This document shows, one piece after another, positions 16,619-26,909 of a stretch of 64,000 nt of DNA. This stretch comes from Paenibacillus plantarum (GTDB taxonomy: Bacteria > Bacillota > Bacilli > Paenibacillales > NBRC-103111): assembly GCF_013141695.1 (NCBI RefSeq), contig NZ_WHNY01000057.1:109603-173602 (forward strand). Reading direction: 5' to 3'. Positions within the stretch are counted from its first letter, which is position 1, and each line of letters starts with the position of its first letter. The notes beneath the pieces are model-generated. The model had not been told where the DNA came from. It did no database searches and saw nothing but the letters and a program-made list of their open reading frames with translations. The position numbers and the translations under genes were made by a program.

Positions 16619-18382
16619 TCAGGATCCCTCCTTTTTCTTCTCCGTGGAGTAGTCACGTTTACGAGGTTTAATCAACGATACATCAATTTCATCATACGAA
16701 ATCTTAGGACCATCTGGCGTCCAGTCTGCGATTGTCGTTTTCATGAAGTTGTCATCATCACGCTCAGGGAAATCTGGTTTATAATGCGCGCCACGACTCT
16801 CATCACGCATCAAGGCACCAACTGTCATCGCTTCTGCAAGCTCGAACATGTTCCAAAGTTGGCGTGTGAACGCAACCCCTTGGTTGTTCCAACGTGCCGT
16901 ATCCGTGATGTTGATGTTGTTGTAACGCTCTTTCAAATCTTTGATCTTGCCAATTGTTTCAGTCAAACGATCGTTGTAACGAACAACCGTCATGTTCGCA
17001 TTCATCATGTCCCCAAGCTCTTTATGAAGCACGTACGCATTTTCCGTACCGTTGTTCATTTTGAGCAAGCTCTCATAACGATCTTGATGGCGTTTCTTCT
17101 CACGATCATAAATGATGGAGGATGTATCATCCGCATGCTTGGATAAGCCGCGAATATACTCAACCGCTTTAGGACCAGATACCATGCCGTCATAAATCGC
17201 GGAAACGAGGGAGTTCGCGCCCAAACGGTTTGCACCGTGATGCTGATACTCACACTCACCTGCTGCGAAGAGGCCTGGAATGTTCGTCATCATGTTATAG
17301 TCAACCCACATGCCGCCCATCGAATAATGAACCGCTGGGAAAATTTTCATTGGAATTTTACGCGGGTCATCGCCCATGAACTTCTCGTAAATTTCCATAA
17401 TACCGCCGAGCTTAATATCAAGCTCTTTCGGGTCTTTATGAGAAAGATCCAAGTAAACCATGTTCTCGCCATTAATACCAAGCTTCTGATCAATACACAC
17501 GGAGAAAATCTCACGCGTTGCAATATCACGAGGCACAAGGTTACCGTAGGCTGGGTATTTCTCTTCTAGGAAGTACCAAGGCTTACCGTCTTTGTAAGTC
17601 CAAATACGTCCGCCCTCACCACGTGCTGATTCGGACATCAAGCGCAGCTTGTCGTCTCCCGGAATCGCCGTCGGGTGAATTTGAATCATTTCACCATTCG
17701 CGTATTTCACACCTTGTTGGTAAACCGCACTTGCTGCCGTACCTGTGTTAATAACGGAATTCGTTGTTTTGCCGAAAATGATACCAGGACCGCCTGTTGC
17801 CAAGATAACCGCATCAGCTGGGAACGTTTGAATTTCCATGCTGCGCAAATCTTGTGCTGCGATACCACGGCATACGCCTTCGTCATCAATAACTGAACCT
17901 AGGAATTCCCAGTGTTCGAATTTCGTTACGAGACCCGCTGTTTCCCAACGACGAACTTGCTCGTCGAGTGCATACAGCAATTGTTGACCCGTTGTTGCAC
18001 CAGCGAACGCTGTACGGTGATATTTGGTACCACCGAAACGACGGAAATCAAGCAAACCTTCTGGTGTACGGTTAAACATAACGCCCATACGGTCCATCAA
18101 GTGAATAATGCCTGGAGCTGCGTCGCATAATGCTTTAACAGGAGGTTGATTCGCTAAGAAATCTCCCCCGTATACTGTATCGTCAAAGTGCTCCCACGTG
18201 GAGTCACCTTCACCTTTCGTATTCACCGCACCGTTAATGCCGCCTTGCGCGCATACGGAGTGTGAACGTTTCACAGGAACTAAGGAGAACAACTGTACAT
18301 GTACTCCGGCCTCTGCTGCTTTAATTGTCGCCATGAGTCCCGCAAGGCCTCCGCCGACGACGATGATTTTTGAATTAGCCAC
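16619..18382 (-). CDS. sdhA: Succinate dehydrogenase flavoprotein subunit
   Basis: 587 residues, standard length. FAD-binding GGGLAG at 10-15; His41 in RSHSVCAQGG is the expected covalent FAD site; catalytic region around HPTAIPGDDKLRLMSESARGEG with the conserved His/Arg. Oxidises succinate to fumarate on the inner face of the membrane. Middle gene of sdhCAB. Confidence 0.97.
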   Translation of the reverse strand: MANSKIIVVGGGLAGLMATIKAAEAGVHVQLFSLVPVKRSHSVCAQGGINGAVNTKGEGDSTWEHFDDTVYGGDFLANQPPVKALCDAAPGIIHLMDRMGVMFNRTPEGLLDFRRFGGTKYHRTAFAGATTGQQLLYALDEQVRRWETAGLVTKFEHWEFLGSVIDDEGVCRGIAAQDLRSMEIQTFPADAVILATGGPGIIFGKTTNSVINTGTAASAVYQQGVKYANGEMIQIHPTAIPGDDKLRLMSESARGEGGRIWTYKDGKPWYFLEEKYPAYGNLVPRDIATREIFSVCIDQKLGINGENMVYLDLSHKDPKELDIKLGGIMEIYEKFMGDDPRKIPMKIFPAVHYSMGGMWVDYNMMTNIPGLFAAGECEYQHHGANRLGANSLVSAIYDGMVSGPKAVEYIRGLSKHADDTSSIIYDREKKRHQDRYESLLKMNNGTENAYVLHKELGDMMNANMTVVRYNDRLTETIGKIKDLKERYNNINITDTARWNNQGVAFTRQLWNMFELAEAMTVGALMRDESRGAHYKPDFPERDDDNFMKTTIADWTPDGPKISYDEIDVSLIKPRKRDYSTEKKKEGS

Positions 18383-18398
18383 TTCTGTTCACCCTCCC

Positions 18399-19052
18399 TT
18401 ATTTCCCCGTATGCGCTTCTACTGGAACTGAAAATTCTGTACCTGTAAACGCAGTTAATGACATGATAAACATCACCGTCATTAGCACGAACAAGCCCAT
18501 TGTAATGATTGTCGAAAAGCGTTGCGCACGCGGTCCAATTGTAATACCCCAGCTCACTAGGAATGACCATAGGCCGTTCGTGAAATGGAATGTTGCAGAA
18601 ACAATCCCAACTAGATATAACGTGAAAATAACTGGATTCGTTGCAATCTCATGCATCGTATTGCCGAGCTCTTCATGCGCCACATTGCCTAAGGCAACCT
18701 GAACACGAGTCTCGAATAGATGCCATGCGATGAACAAGAAAGTAAGTACCCCTGTCACACGTTGCAACATAAACATCGTATTACGGAAATACCCGTAGCT
18801 TGATACGTTATTACGTGATTGATACGCTACATAAAGTCCATAAACGGCATGATAAAGAAGCGGAAGCCAGATCCCCACGATTTCCATGAGCAATACTAAC
18901 GGCAAACCGTTCAACCAGTTAATTTGAGCCAAGAACTCTTCAGGCCCTTTGGTAGCTTCATAGTTAGTGAGCAAATGCTCAATAAGGAAGAAGCCCACCG
19001 GAATGACACCTAGTAACGAGTGGATCTTTCGAAAGTAATACGAATTACTCAT
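18399..19052 (-). CDS. sdhC: Succinate dehydrogenase cytochrome b558 subunit
   Basis: 217 residues from ATG 19052, five membrane helices, the di-heme B-type anchor of Bacillales. The start is set by similarity to B. subtilis SdhC, which begins just before FYFRRLHSLLGVIPVG; here YYFRKIHSLLGVIPVG. Heme-ligand histidines fall in the HSLLG, YHAVYG, WHLFET and FHFTNG segments. The G-rich ribosome site (GAGGGGGG) is unusually far, about 13 nt, from the ATG. Passes electrons to menaquinone. Confidence 0.92.
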   Translation of the reverse strand: MSNSYYFRKIHSLLGVIPVGFFLIEHLLTNYEATKGPEEFLAQINWLNGLPLVLLMEIVGIWLPLLYHAVYGLYVAYQSRNNVSSYGYFRNTMFMLQRVTGVLTFLFIAWHLFETRVQVALGNVAHEELGNTMHEIATNPVIFTLYLVGIVSATFHFTNGLWSFLVSWGITIGPRAQRFSTIITMGLFVLMTVMFIMSLTAFTGTEFSVPVEAHTGK

Positions 19053-19331
19053 AATGTAACCAATTCCCCCCTCAACAAAATTCAATAACAACAAACATAC
19101 GACAAGTTTTGACAAAACAAGCCACATATCATTGTACTCTCGCCGCAAACGAGCGTCAACCCATAATCATCCACGCCTATTTTGCCAATTCAGTCAATGA
19201 TTATACACGAAGGTTCACGAAATATAGATAATTTGTGACATGTACATCGTACCTCTTTCGTGCTTATAATGGAAGTGCCGTTTTTTTATATCCACTTATA
19301 ACTATTTCACATATAGAGATGAGGGAAACGT

Positions 19332-20228
19332 TTGGAGCTTTTAGAAGTCTTCGCCATCGTAGTCGAACAAGTCAGCCTTAATAAAGCGTCACAATTGTTA
19401 AACATTTCACAGCCTGCCCTATCGCGAAAAATTATGAAGCTAGAAGATGAGCTGGGTGTAGAGCTTTTTATCCGGAAGGGGAAAAGACTCGAGTTAACGA
19501 AAGCGGGGCAAATTTGTTATGACCACGCCTTAGAGAAACGCCTTCTGGAGCGGAAGTTCAAACAAGCTCTTCATAGTTATAAAGCTGCGGGCAGTCCGTC
19601 ATCACTTACCATCGGAGCCTCTCTGACAACACTTCAATCTACGCTGCCTGATCTCATCACGGATTATTTGCAAGACTATCCACTCACAGATATCAAGCTT
19701 CTTACCGGCAAAACACATGAAATTGTATCTTTGGTAAAAGACAACAAAGTGGATATCGGCATCGTTGCCTCTCAAATTAATGCGACAAGCCTACACTGTG
19801 AGCCTTTGTTCGACGACCATCTTAGCCTGGTGCTCCCATCCGGACATCCTTTGATCGATCACACAGAGATTACGATGCAGGATTTGAATGATCTGCCGAT
19901 GATCCTCTTTTCCAAAGGTACATGGTATCGCATTCTGATGGATGAGCTGTTCAATCGATTCACGATCTTCCCCAATGTTCAGATGGAGATCGATTCCTTC
20001 GAAGCGATCATACGGCTCGTCTCTACCTGTAAGACGGCAACCTTATTGCCCAAATCCTATTTACGAGAAGATTTAATTCAGAATAATGAATTAATTTTAA
20101 GAGAGCTCCAAGAATTGGAACAAACGAAACGAACAACCTCTCTCATCTACTCCGATCACTCGGCAGATAATGCGGAATCTATGAAATTCGTCGCCCAGGC
20201 GATCAACTATTTCGCTAAACCCCGTTAG
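19332..20228 (+). CDS. LysR-family transcriptional regulator
   Basis: 298 residues from a TTG start with GATGAGGGA ribosome site. Winged helix at 1-60 (SLNKASQLLNISQPALSRKIMKLEDELG), then a periplasmic-binding-like effector domain. A TATAAT -10 is at 19265-19270. It diverges from sdhC across a 279-bp gap, so sdh control is possible, but LysR genes next to sdh are not generally known to regulate it. Effector unknown. Confidence 0.85.
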   Translation: MELLEVFAIVVEQVSLNKASQLLNISQPALSRKIMKLEDELGVELFIRKGKRLELTKAGQICYDHALEKRLLERKFKQALHSYKAAGSPSSLTIGASLTTLQSTLPDLITDYLQDYPLTDIKLLTGKTHEIVSLVKDNKVDIGIVASQINATSLHCEPLFDDHLSLVLPSGHPLIDHTEITMQDLNDLPMILFSKGTWYRILMDELFNRFTIFPNVQMEIDSFEAIIRLVSTCKTATLLPKSYLREDLIQNNELILRELQELEQTKRTTSLIYSDHSADNAESMKFVAQAINYFAKPR

Positions 20229-20242
20229 TCCGAACCATCTAC

Positions 20243-20998
20243 TTACATGTGCACAAATTTATATCCAACACCCCAAACGGTCCGAATCCATTTCGGTTCT
20301 TTGGGGTTGTCTTCGATCTTCTTCCGTAGATTTGCAATATGTACATCAATAGCCCTGTCAGTCACGAAAGAATCAAATCCGCGCACGGTTTGCAATAGAT
20401 CTTCACGACTGTACACGCGACCCGGGTTGTTAATAAAGCATCTCATTATTTCGAATTCCGAATACGTTGTCTCAACAATCTCACCATACACACTCATGGA
20501 ACGCGCGTTCGTATTCAGTGTGATCTTGTCCTGCTTGTCCATGACAGCCGCAAGTACAGTTGATTTGGCCGGTTTTACTTCTTCCTGTACTTTTGGTATC
20601 GACTGTGTCACAGGAACCTGATTCATGGTTGGATATCTCTGAGCGCGGCGAATGAGCGCATGAGCTCTCGCAATCAATTCATGCATACTAAATGGCTTAC
20701 ACATGAAGTCATCTGCACCCGCTCCTAGAGCGTTGACGCGTTCAACGATTTTATTTTTCATCGAAATAATCATGATCGGCACACTTGAGGTCTCACGAAC
20801 TTGGCGGCAAATCGCTAGCCCGTCCATATCTGGCAGCACCAAATCCAGCAGAATCAGATCAGGTTGAAATTGCGGTATGGCGGTAATCCCACTCGTTCCA
20901 TTCTCCTCTCGGATGACATGGAAGCCCTCTTCCTTCAAATACATCGTGACCATATCACCGATCATCGCATCATCTTCGATCATGAGTACCTTGTACAT
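20243..20998 (-). CDS. OmpR/PhoB-family response regulator (orphan)
   Basis: 251 residues. Receiver domain 1-115 with phospho-acceptor Asp52, acidic pair Asp9/Asp10, Ser79 and Lys101. A linker of about 35 residues leads to a winged-helix DNA-binding domain with REDLLQTVRGFDSF and the recognition helix RAIDVHIANLRKKIE. No histidine kinase gene is adjacent. It follows ktrA by about 55 bp in the same direction, so it may be co-transcribed with the potassium channel genes. Confidence 0.88.
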   Translation of the reverse strand: MYKVLMIEDDAMIGDMVTMYLKEEGFHVIREENGTSGITAIPQFQPDLILLDLVLPDMDGLAICRQVRETSSVPIMIISMKNKIVERVNALGAGADDFMCKPFSMHELIARAHALIRRAQRYPTMNQVPVTQSIPKVQEEVKPAKSTVLAAVMDKQDKITLNTNARSMSVYGEIVETTYSEFEIMRCFINNPGRVYSREDLLQTVRGFDSFVTDRAIDVHIANLRKKIEDNPKEPKWIRTVWGVGYKFVHM

Positions 20999-21055
20999 GC
21001 GTTGTCCACCTTCATATGAAAATTCCCTTGCTGCAGGACATGGTATGTGTGCGGA

Positions 21056-21718
21056 TCAGCCGATAACTTGATTTTCAAATTCATTGATTTGATTGTTGGT
21101 TCCAATGATTACCATAATGTCATTTTCATTCACAACATCACCGGCTTGCGGCGCAATGATAACCCCAGTTCGCTTATTAATCGCCACAACACTGCAGCCA
21201 TATTTAGCTCGCGGATCCAACTGTTGAATCGAATACCCACACAACCGTTTGGGCACTGAAAGCTCTACAATCGTGTAGTCTTTGGAAATTTCAATATAAT
21301 CCAACAAATTAGGGGTGGCCAATTGATGCGCCACGCGAATGCCCATGTCCCGTTCCGGATAAACGACGCGATCTACACCTAATTTGGTCAAAACCTTTCC
21401 ATGAAGCTCAGATAATGCTTTCGCAACGACTTGGCTTACACCCAAATCTTTCATCACGATCGCTGTCAAAATACTGGACTGAATATCATCCCCGATGGCG
21501 ATAACGGCGCAATCAAAATTTCGAATACCTAACGATTTCAGTACATCTTCATCCGTTGCGTCCGCGACAACAGAATGTGTTAGCTCATCACTCATGTCGT
21601 TCACGATTTCCTCGTCCAGATCAATCCCCAAAACTTCATGACCAAGTTTCATAAGTTCTCTAGAAAGGCTTGACCCGAATCTACCTAACCCTACCACAAC
21701 GTATTGCTTCTTCTTCAT
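21056..21718 (-). CDS. Ktr potassium uptake regulatory subunit (KtrA/KtrC type)
   Basis: 220 residues: RCK_N Rossmann domain with VVGLGRFGSSLSREL near the N-terminus and an RCK_C domain at the C-terminal third. Forms a cytosolic octameric ring that gates the KtrB-type channel; ATP/ADP bind RCK_N and c-di-AMP is known to bind RCK_C in Firmicutes. Starts 12 bp after the channel gene stops. Confidence 0.92.
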   Translation of the reverse strand: MKKKQYVVVGLGRFGSSLSRELMKLGHEVLGIDLDEEIVNDMSDELTHSVVADATDEDVLKSLGIRNFDCAVIAIGDDIQSSILTAIVMKDLGVSQVVAKALSELHGKVLTKLGVDRVVYPERDMGIRVAHQLATPNLLDYIEISKDYTIVELSVPKRLCGYSIQQLDPRAKYGCSVVAINKRTGVIIAPQAGDVVNENDIMVIIGTNNQINEFENQVIG

Positions 21719-21730
21719 CTTGTTTTACAC

Positions 21731-23083
21731 CTATCCAATCGTAATTTTCCCCTCAGGGTGTCTAAATAATTCTTTTTCCTGCTTCGGTTGTAAAGCATAA
21801 GCAAGTGTAATTGTCCCAAGTCGTCCAGCAAACATCGTTATACAAATAAGCACTTTCCCAAACGTTGTTAATTCTGGCGTCAATCCCATCGAAAGGCCCA
21901 CAGTTCCGAATGCGGATGTGACTTCGAACAGAATTTTGATAAATGATGAGTCTTGCGTCGTGGATAAAATCATTGTAACGATAATGACTAAGAATAAAGC
22001 CATCATGGATAACGTAATTGCTTTGAGAATACGATCCTTGGCTAAACGATAACGAAAAATGACGATATCTTCTTTTCCGCGAATCATCGTGATGATTGCA
22101 CTAATCAGAATGGTAAATGTAGTTGTCTTGATCCCACCACCGGTTGAACCTGGCGAAGCTCCAATAAACATAAGAATGATGAGCAGAAATTGGGAGGCTT
22201 GACGAAGCGCACCAATGTCCACGGTGTTGGCTCCTGCCGTTCGGGCTGTTACAGATTGAAAGAAGGATCCTAATACTTTTGCGCCAAAATCTAACGAACC
22301 TAAGGTTCTGATATTTGTAAACTCGAATATAAAAATACCAACTGCACCTACTAACAAGAGTAAACCGCTCATGCTTAGAACGACCTTTGAATGCAAAGAA
22401 AGCTTTCCTTTATTACGAAATTCCATTAGATCGGAGATGACAATAAATCCAATCCCTCCAAGAATAATCAGCATCATCGCAACAAAATTAACAACAAAAT
22501 CACCGACATATCCGGTTAGAGAAACAAAAGGCGCATCCACGGTACCGAACAAATCAAAACCCGCATTGTTAAACATGGAAACAGCATGCCAGATGCCGTA
22601 ATAGAGACCCCTAGTAAAGCCAAAATCAAAAGAAAACCGAATTGTAAAGATAACAGCAGCAATGGCTTCTATGGACAAGGAATAGATAATAACCTTACGA
22701 ATCAAACGGACAATGCCTTCCATACTTCCTTGGTTGAAAGCTTCTTGTAAAACTAACCGTTCTTTTAATGTAATTTTTTTACGAAAAGCAAAAGCAACTA
22801 ATGTCGCCATTGTCATAAATCCAAGCCCGCCAACTTGAATCAAAGATACAATAACTATCTGCCCAAACATCGTATAGGCACTTCCGGTATCCACAACAAC
22901 AAGCCCTGTTACACAAGTCGCAGAGACTGCCGTAAAAAAGGCATCAATAAAAGGTATGGAATGTCCTGTCGCCGATGAGAGTGGCAACGTCAATAGTCCC
23001 GCTCCTATGAAAATGATAACAGCGAAACCTAAAACCAGGATCTGCGGAGGTGTAAGCTGCCAAATATTCAGTTTTTTATTCAT
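21731..23083 (-). CDS. Ktr potassium uptake channel subunit (KtrB/KtrD type)
   Basis: 450 residues, TrkH/KtrB superfamily with four M1-P-M2 repeats. Selectivity-loop segments with the conserved glycine are visible (TCVTGLVVVDTG, NAGFDLFG, GASPGSTGGGIKTTT, GTVGLSMGLT). Sodium-coupled potassium uptake. No ydaO/c-di-AMP riboswitch was recognised in the 211 bp between this gene and the divergent protease gene. Confidence 0.92.
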   Translation of the reverse strand: MNKKLNIWQLTPPQILVLGFAVIIFIGAGLLTLPLSSATGHSIPFIDAFFTAVSATCVTGLVVVDTGSAYTMFGQIVIVSLIQVGGLGFMTMATLVAFAFRKKITLKERLVLQEAFNQGSMEGIVRLIRKVIIYSLSIEAIAAVIFTIRFSFDFGFTRGLYYGIWHAVSMFNNAGFDLFGTVDAPFVSLTGYVGDFVVNFVAMMLIILGGIGFIVISDLMEFRNKGKLSLHSKVVLSMSGLLLLVGAVGIFIFEFTNIRTLGSLDFGAKVLGSFFQSVTARTAGANTVDIGALRQASQFLLIILMFIGASPGSTGGGIKTTTFTILISAIITMIRGKEDIVIFRYRLAKDRILKAITLSMMALFLVIIVTMILSTTQDSSFIKILFEVTSAFGTVGLSMGLTPELTTFGKVLICITMFAGRLGTITLAYALQPKQEKELFRHPEGKITIG

Positions 23084-23294
23084 CGCGCCTCCTGCATTAT
23101 GTAGGTAAATAATTTATATTCCATTTGGATATACCGATAGAGTTCCCCGTTCATTTGTAGAAATTCCACCAAGTAGCAATTCAAAAGGTATTATATAATT
23201 GTTTCCGATTGTTTACCAGCAAATTGGCTTTCTTTTTAAACTATGATAACGTAAAGAAATGATTGAGAATCGTGAATTCAGAAGGGAATTGACT

Positions 23295-24935
23295 ATGCAA
23301 AGGCTGAAATTTAATCGTTTCCTGCTCCTCTTGGCTTGTATTGGTATGTTCCTTTACCTCGGGGTTTCGATGTTGTATGGACTGCGTGATGAGGAACCTG
23401 CCGTAGCGGATATGCCCTCGATCACGAAGCAGCAAGCAGCCGATAGTGCGGCAGCCTTCATTCGTCAGCGTTATGAGCTGCATAACCCACAAACCTATGT
23501 CGTCTATCAATCTAAAAAAGAACGAAGCGGCTACTTTCAAAAGGAACATTTACTAGAAGCTTATACGAAGCAATATGGCGAAAAGTTCCCCATTGATTAT
23601 TATCAAGTCAGCGTCAAGGATGCCACTGCCAAACGTCAGTTTGAAGTCGATGTCAATTATACGAATTCAAGCATCATCGGCTGGCACGAAAATCTGGCCA
23701 TGACGAAAACGAAGTCAACGTCGCTCATGAGTAAGACCAAAGCAGATACATTAGCGAAGCTGGAGATTCGTCAGATGGGCTTTGATCCGGAGGACTTCAG
23801 TCAAGTCGACAATGCAAGTAATGATTCTCCTGAAGAGCAACTGACGCTTCAATACGAAAAACGCACGCAACCCATCGGTGAAGCAAAGCTTAACGTTCGA
23901 GTCAATTTCGATCAAACGAATCTCACCGGTTTCAATGTAAGCTTTGGACTGCCTAATTCTCACTTAGATTGGCTCAACCAACAAGATGACTCTGCTTCAC
24001 GCATGACCTGGATTTCAATGGGCTTTACGCTATTGATGACGCTTGCTGCAATTGTTTTTGCCATTATATATAGGAAACTAATCAAATTCAGCAGGGGCTT
24101 GTTATTAACTACGATCTTCTTCGTCATTTATATCATGAACAATGTGAATATGTATCCAGCATTCCGAGTTATGAGCGGGGATACGAACAGTAGTGAAGCT
24201 GTTTGGTTTACCATTGTATTTATGAGTGTCGTCACTGTCCTACTTGGGATATCGCTCTATCTTTCTTTAGTCGCCGGTATTGGATTGTGGAACTCCATTG
24301 GTCTTAATAAATGGACTGCTTGGAAAGAAGACAAGTTTGGCCAAGAGGTGTATGACGGAATGGGGCGAGGTTATTTACTCGCACTCTTCATCCTAGGTAT
24401 TCAGCAGGTCTTATTTTATACAGGTGAAGTGAAATTCGATGTGTGGTCAGTCAATGACCCTGCCGATTCGGTACTCAATATGCTCAAGCCTCAATTATTC
24501 CCGCTTATGGCGTGGGTTGCGGCGATTTCGGAAGAAGCTACTTTCCGATTCTTAGGCATTATCCTTTTCAAAAAACTGTTTCGCAACAATTTCATCGCCA
24601 TCTTACTCCCGAGTGTGATCTGGGCAGCAAGTCATACGCAATATCCGATCTATCCCGTCTACACGCGACTGATCGAGGTCACCATTATCGGCATCATTCT
24701 CGGATATGTGTTCCTGAAATATGGATTTATCACAGCGATATTCGTCCATGCGTGTATGGATAGCATTCTGATGGGGCTGTCCCTCTTCTCCTTAGGCCAC
24801 ATCAGCGATGTACTCGCTGGCATTCTCTATCTTGCACTCCCTGGACTGGTTGGGCTTGGCTTAGCTTGGCTGCATGGAAAAAGGCGAAAGCCCCCTATTC
24901 CTGGGGAGCCGCCGCCTCGCCTTGAAGTGCTTTGA
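23295..24935 (+). CDS. CPBP-family intramembrane metalloprotease
   Basis: 546 residues from ATG 23295 (GAAGGGA ribosome site 7-8 nt upstream). One N-terminal membrane helix (about 9-30), a 200-residue outside domain, then several membrane helices with a C-terminal CPBP (Abi/CAAX) domain. Motif 1 EEATFRF carries the Glu-Glu-x3-Arg, motif 2 WAASHTQYP and the later FVHACMDS carry histidines. Substrate unknown. Its last 41 bp overlap the convergent end of uvrC. Confidence 0.85.
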   Translation: MQRLKFNRFLLLLACIGMFLYLGVSMLYGLRDEEPAVADMPSITKQQAADSAAAFIRQRYELHNPQTYVVYQSKKERSGYFQKEHLLEAYTKQYGEKFPIDYYQVSVKDATAKRQFEVDVNYTNSSIIGWHENLAMTKTKSTSLMSKTKADTLAKLEIRQMGFDPEDFSQVDNASNDSPEEQLTLQYEKRTQPIGEAKLNVRVNFDQTNLTGFNVSFGLPNSHLDWLNQQDDSASRMTWISMGFTLLMTLAAIVFAIIYRKLIKFSRGLLLTTIFFVIYIMNNVNMYPAFRVMSGDTNSSEAVWFTIVFMSVVTVLLGISLYLSLVAGIGLWNSIGLNKWTAWKEDKFGQEVYDGMGRGYLLALFILGIQQVLFYTGEVKFDVWSVNDPADSVLNMLKPQLFPLMAWVAAISEEATFRFLGIILFKKLFRNNFIAILLPSVIWAASHTQYPIYPVYTRLIEVTIIGIILGYVFLKYGFITAIFVHACMDSILMGLSLFSLGHISDVLAGILYLALPGLVGLGLAWLHGKRRKPPIPGEPPPRLEVL

Positions 24936-26793
24936 TAATTTCACTCGCTAATTTTTCACCAATACCTAGAGGCTTGAAGTCCGTGACTTCGGCCTCTTTT
25001 ATTTTGCGCACGGAGCCAAAATGCTTCAGCAGCGCTTTACGGCGCTTCTCACCGATGCCTGGAATGGCATCGAGCTGTGAGACGACCATCGACTTGGCCC
25101 GCGTTTCCCGATGAAACGTGATCGCAAAGCGATGGACTTCGTCTTGAATACGCTGCAGCAAATAAAACTCTTGACTGTCGCGCGGCAATGGAACAATTTC
25201 GGCAGGATCACCGATCATCAGCTGGGCTGTTTTATGCTTGGCATCCTTCACAAGCCCGCAAATCGGAATATATAAGCCTAGTTCATTCTCCAGAATGTCG
25301 ATGGCAGCCGAGATTTGCCCTTTCCCCCCATCGACAACAATCAAATCAGGCATGGTGAGATTGTCCTTCAGAACACGCTCATAGCGCCGTCTGATGACTT
25401 CCCGCATCGTTTCATAATCATCCGGTCCAACGACCGTCTTCACTTTATATTTACGGTATTCCTTGCGATCCGGCTTCCCATCCACGAAAACAACCATGGC
25501 CGATACGGGATTCGTCCCTTGGATGTTCGAGTTATCGAATGCCTCGATTCGGCGAATCGTGCCAATGCCAAGCCACTCGCCGAGGTTCTCGACAGCCTTC
25601 GTTGTACGTCGCTCATCGCGTTCAACAAGTCGGAACTTCTCATCCAAAGCGTTCACTGCATTGTCTCTGGCCATATCGACCATTTGCTTCTTCAGCCCGC
25701 GCTGCGGCATATGCACTTTCACCTTGAGCCAACCTTCCAAGGCTTCGCGTATCTCTTTCTCGTCAGCCTCGGTGCGTCTTACCCCATCCCCCAATGCCTC
25801 TTGCTGAGCTTCTGGCTCTGGCATCGTGGGCAGAAAGATCTCCTTCGGCAATGCTGGATTATCGCTGTACACCTGTGTGACATACGTCATGAAATCGTTG
25901 TACTCATCGCCGTAGTAAGGGAAGAGCGAGACGTGCCGTTCGATGAGCTTGCCTTGGCGCATGTACTGGATGTGCACCGCCATCCAGCCCTTGTCGACGG
26001 CATAGCCGAAGACATCGCGGTCCAGCGCGTCGGCCGTCGTGATCTTCTGCTTCTCCATGAGCGCGTCGATGCTCATGATGTGATCACGCAGCTCCTTCGC
26101 GCGCTCGAAGTTCAGTTCTTCCGCTGCCGCCAACATCTTGGTCGTCAGCTCTTCTTTAATGACGTCGTGTCCCCCGTTCAGGAAACGACTGATCTCTTGC
26201 ACCATCCGCTCATTCGTTTCCGCGGATACCTCTAGGGCGCAGGGCGCAAGACATTGCCCCATATGATAGTATAGGCATACTTTATCGGGCATGGTCTTGC
26301 ACTTGCGCAGCGGATATAACCGATCCAGCAGCTTCTTCGTCTGCTGGGCAGCGAATGCATTCGGATAAGGGCCGAAATACTTCCCCTTATCCTTGTACAC
26401 CCGCCGCGTGACTTCTAGACGCGGCTGCTCCTCATGTGTAATTTTGATATAAGGAAACGTCTTATCATCCTTAAGAAGTACGTTATACCGCGGATGATGC
26501 TGCTTAATCAGATTACACTCGAGAATAAGCGCCTCCATGTTAGAGGAGGTAATAATATATTCAAAGTCGCGAATTTCGCTGACTAATTTTTGCGTCTTGG
26601 CACTGTGACTCCCTGTGAAATAGGAGCGCACACGATTTTTCAATACTTTAGCCTTGCCTACATAAATAATTGTGCCTTGATGGTTCTTCATAATATAACA
26701 GCCCGGCTTATCCGGGAGTAAAGATAGCTTGTGCCTAATCGTTTCTAGGCTCTGTTCGCGGACGTCTGCGTCCTCTTGATCAAAATCAGTCAT
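24895..26793 (-). CDS. uvrC: Excinuclease ABC subunit C
   Basis: 632 residues. N-terminal GIY-YIG nuclease (GCYIMKNHQGTIIYVGKAK, about 31-49), UvrB-binding UVR motif near residue 205-240, RNase H-like C-terminal nuclease (DNSNIQGTNPVSAMVVF, DGGKGQ) and a helix-hairpin-helix pair (IPGIGEKRRKALLKHFGS). Makes the 3' and 5' incisions in nucleotide excision repair. The C-terminal tail is alanine/proline-rich and overlaps the convergent protease gene. Confidence 0.96.
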   Translation of the reverse strand: MTDFDQEDADVREQSLETIRHKLSLLPDKPGCYIMKNHQGTIIYVGKAKVLKNRVRSYFTGSHSAKTQKLVSEIRDFEYIITSSNMEALILECNLIKQHHPRYNVLLKDDKTFPYIKITHEEQPRLEVTRRVYKDKGKYFGPYPNAFAAQQTKKLLDRLYPLRKCKTMPDKVCLYYHMGQCLAPCALEVSAETNERMVQEISRFLNGGHDVIKEELTTKMLAAAEELNFERAKELRDHIMSIDALMEKQKITTADALDRDVFGYAVDKGWMAVHIQYMRQGKLIERHVSLFPYYGDEYNDFMTYVTQVYSDNPALPKEIFLPTMPEPEAQQEALGDGVRRTEADEKEIREALEGWLKVKVHMPQRGLKKQMVDMARDNAVNALDEKFRLVERDERRTTKAVENLGEWLGIGTIRRIEAFDNSNIQGTNPVSAMVVFVDGKPDRKEYRKYKVKTVVGPDDYETMREVIRRRYERVLKDNLTMPDLIVVDGGKGQISAAIDILENELGLYIPICGLVKDAKHKTAQLMIGDPAEIVPLPRDSQEFYLLQRIQDEVHRFAITFHRETRAKSMVVSQLDAIPGIGEKRRKALLKHFGSVRKIKEAEVTDFKPLGIGEKLASEIIKALQGEAAAPQE

Positions 26794-26830
26794 ACCTAAA
26801 TCTCCTTCCAGAAAAAATCATCGCGAATGA

Positions 26831-26872
26831 AAAAAAAGCTCTTTCTCAGCATAGCAGAAAAAGAGCTTTTTC
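26831..26872 (-). terminator. Terminator of trxA
   Basis: AAAAGCTCTTT ... AAAGAGCTTTT hairpin with A/T tracts on both sides, so it could work in both directions. Lies between trxA and uvrC. Confidence 0.85.
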
Positions 26873-26909
26873 TCACGAACAATTGTTTCTAGTTTGTAAC
26901 GGTTAACTC

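Noticed and set aside
23084..23294. c-di-AMP (ydaO) riboswitch before ktrB
   Set aside because: Gap too short once the divergent promoter is allowed, and no ydaO core seen.
25315..26235. 306-codon plus-strand frame
   Set aside because: Lies wholly antisense to uvrC; no ribosome site and composition reflects the reverse of a coding strand.
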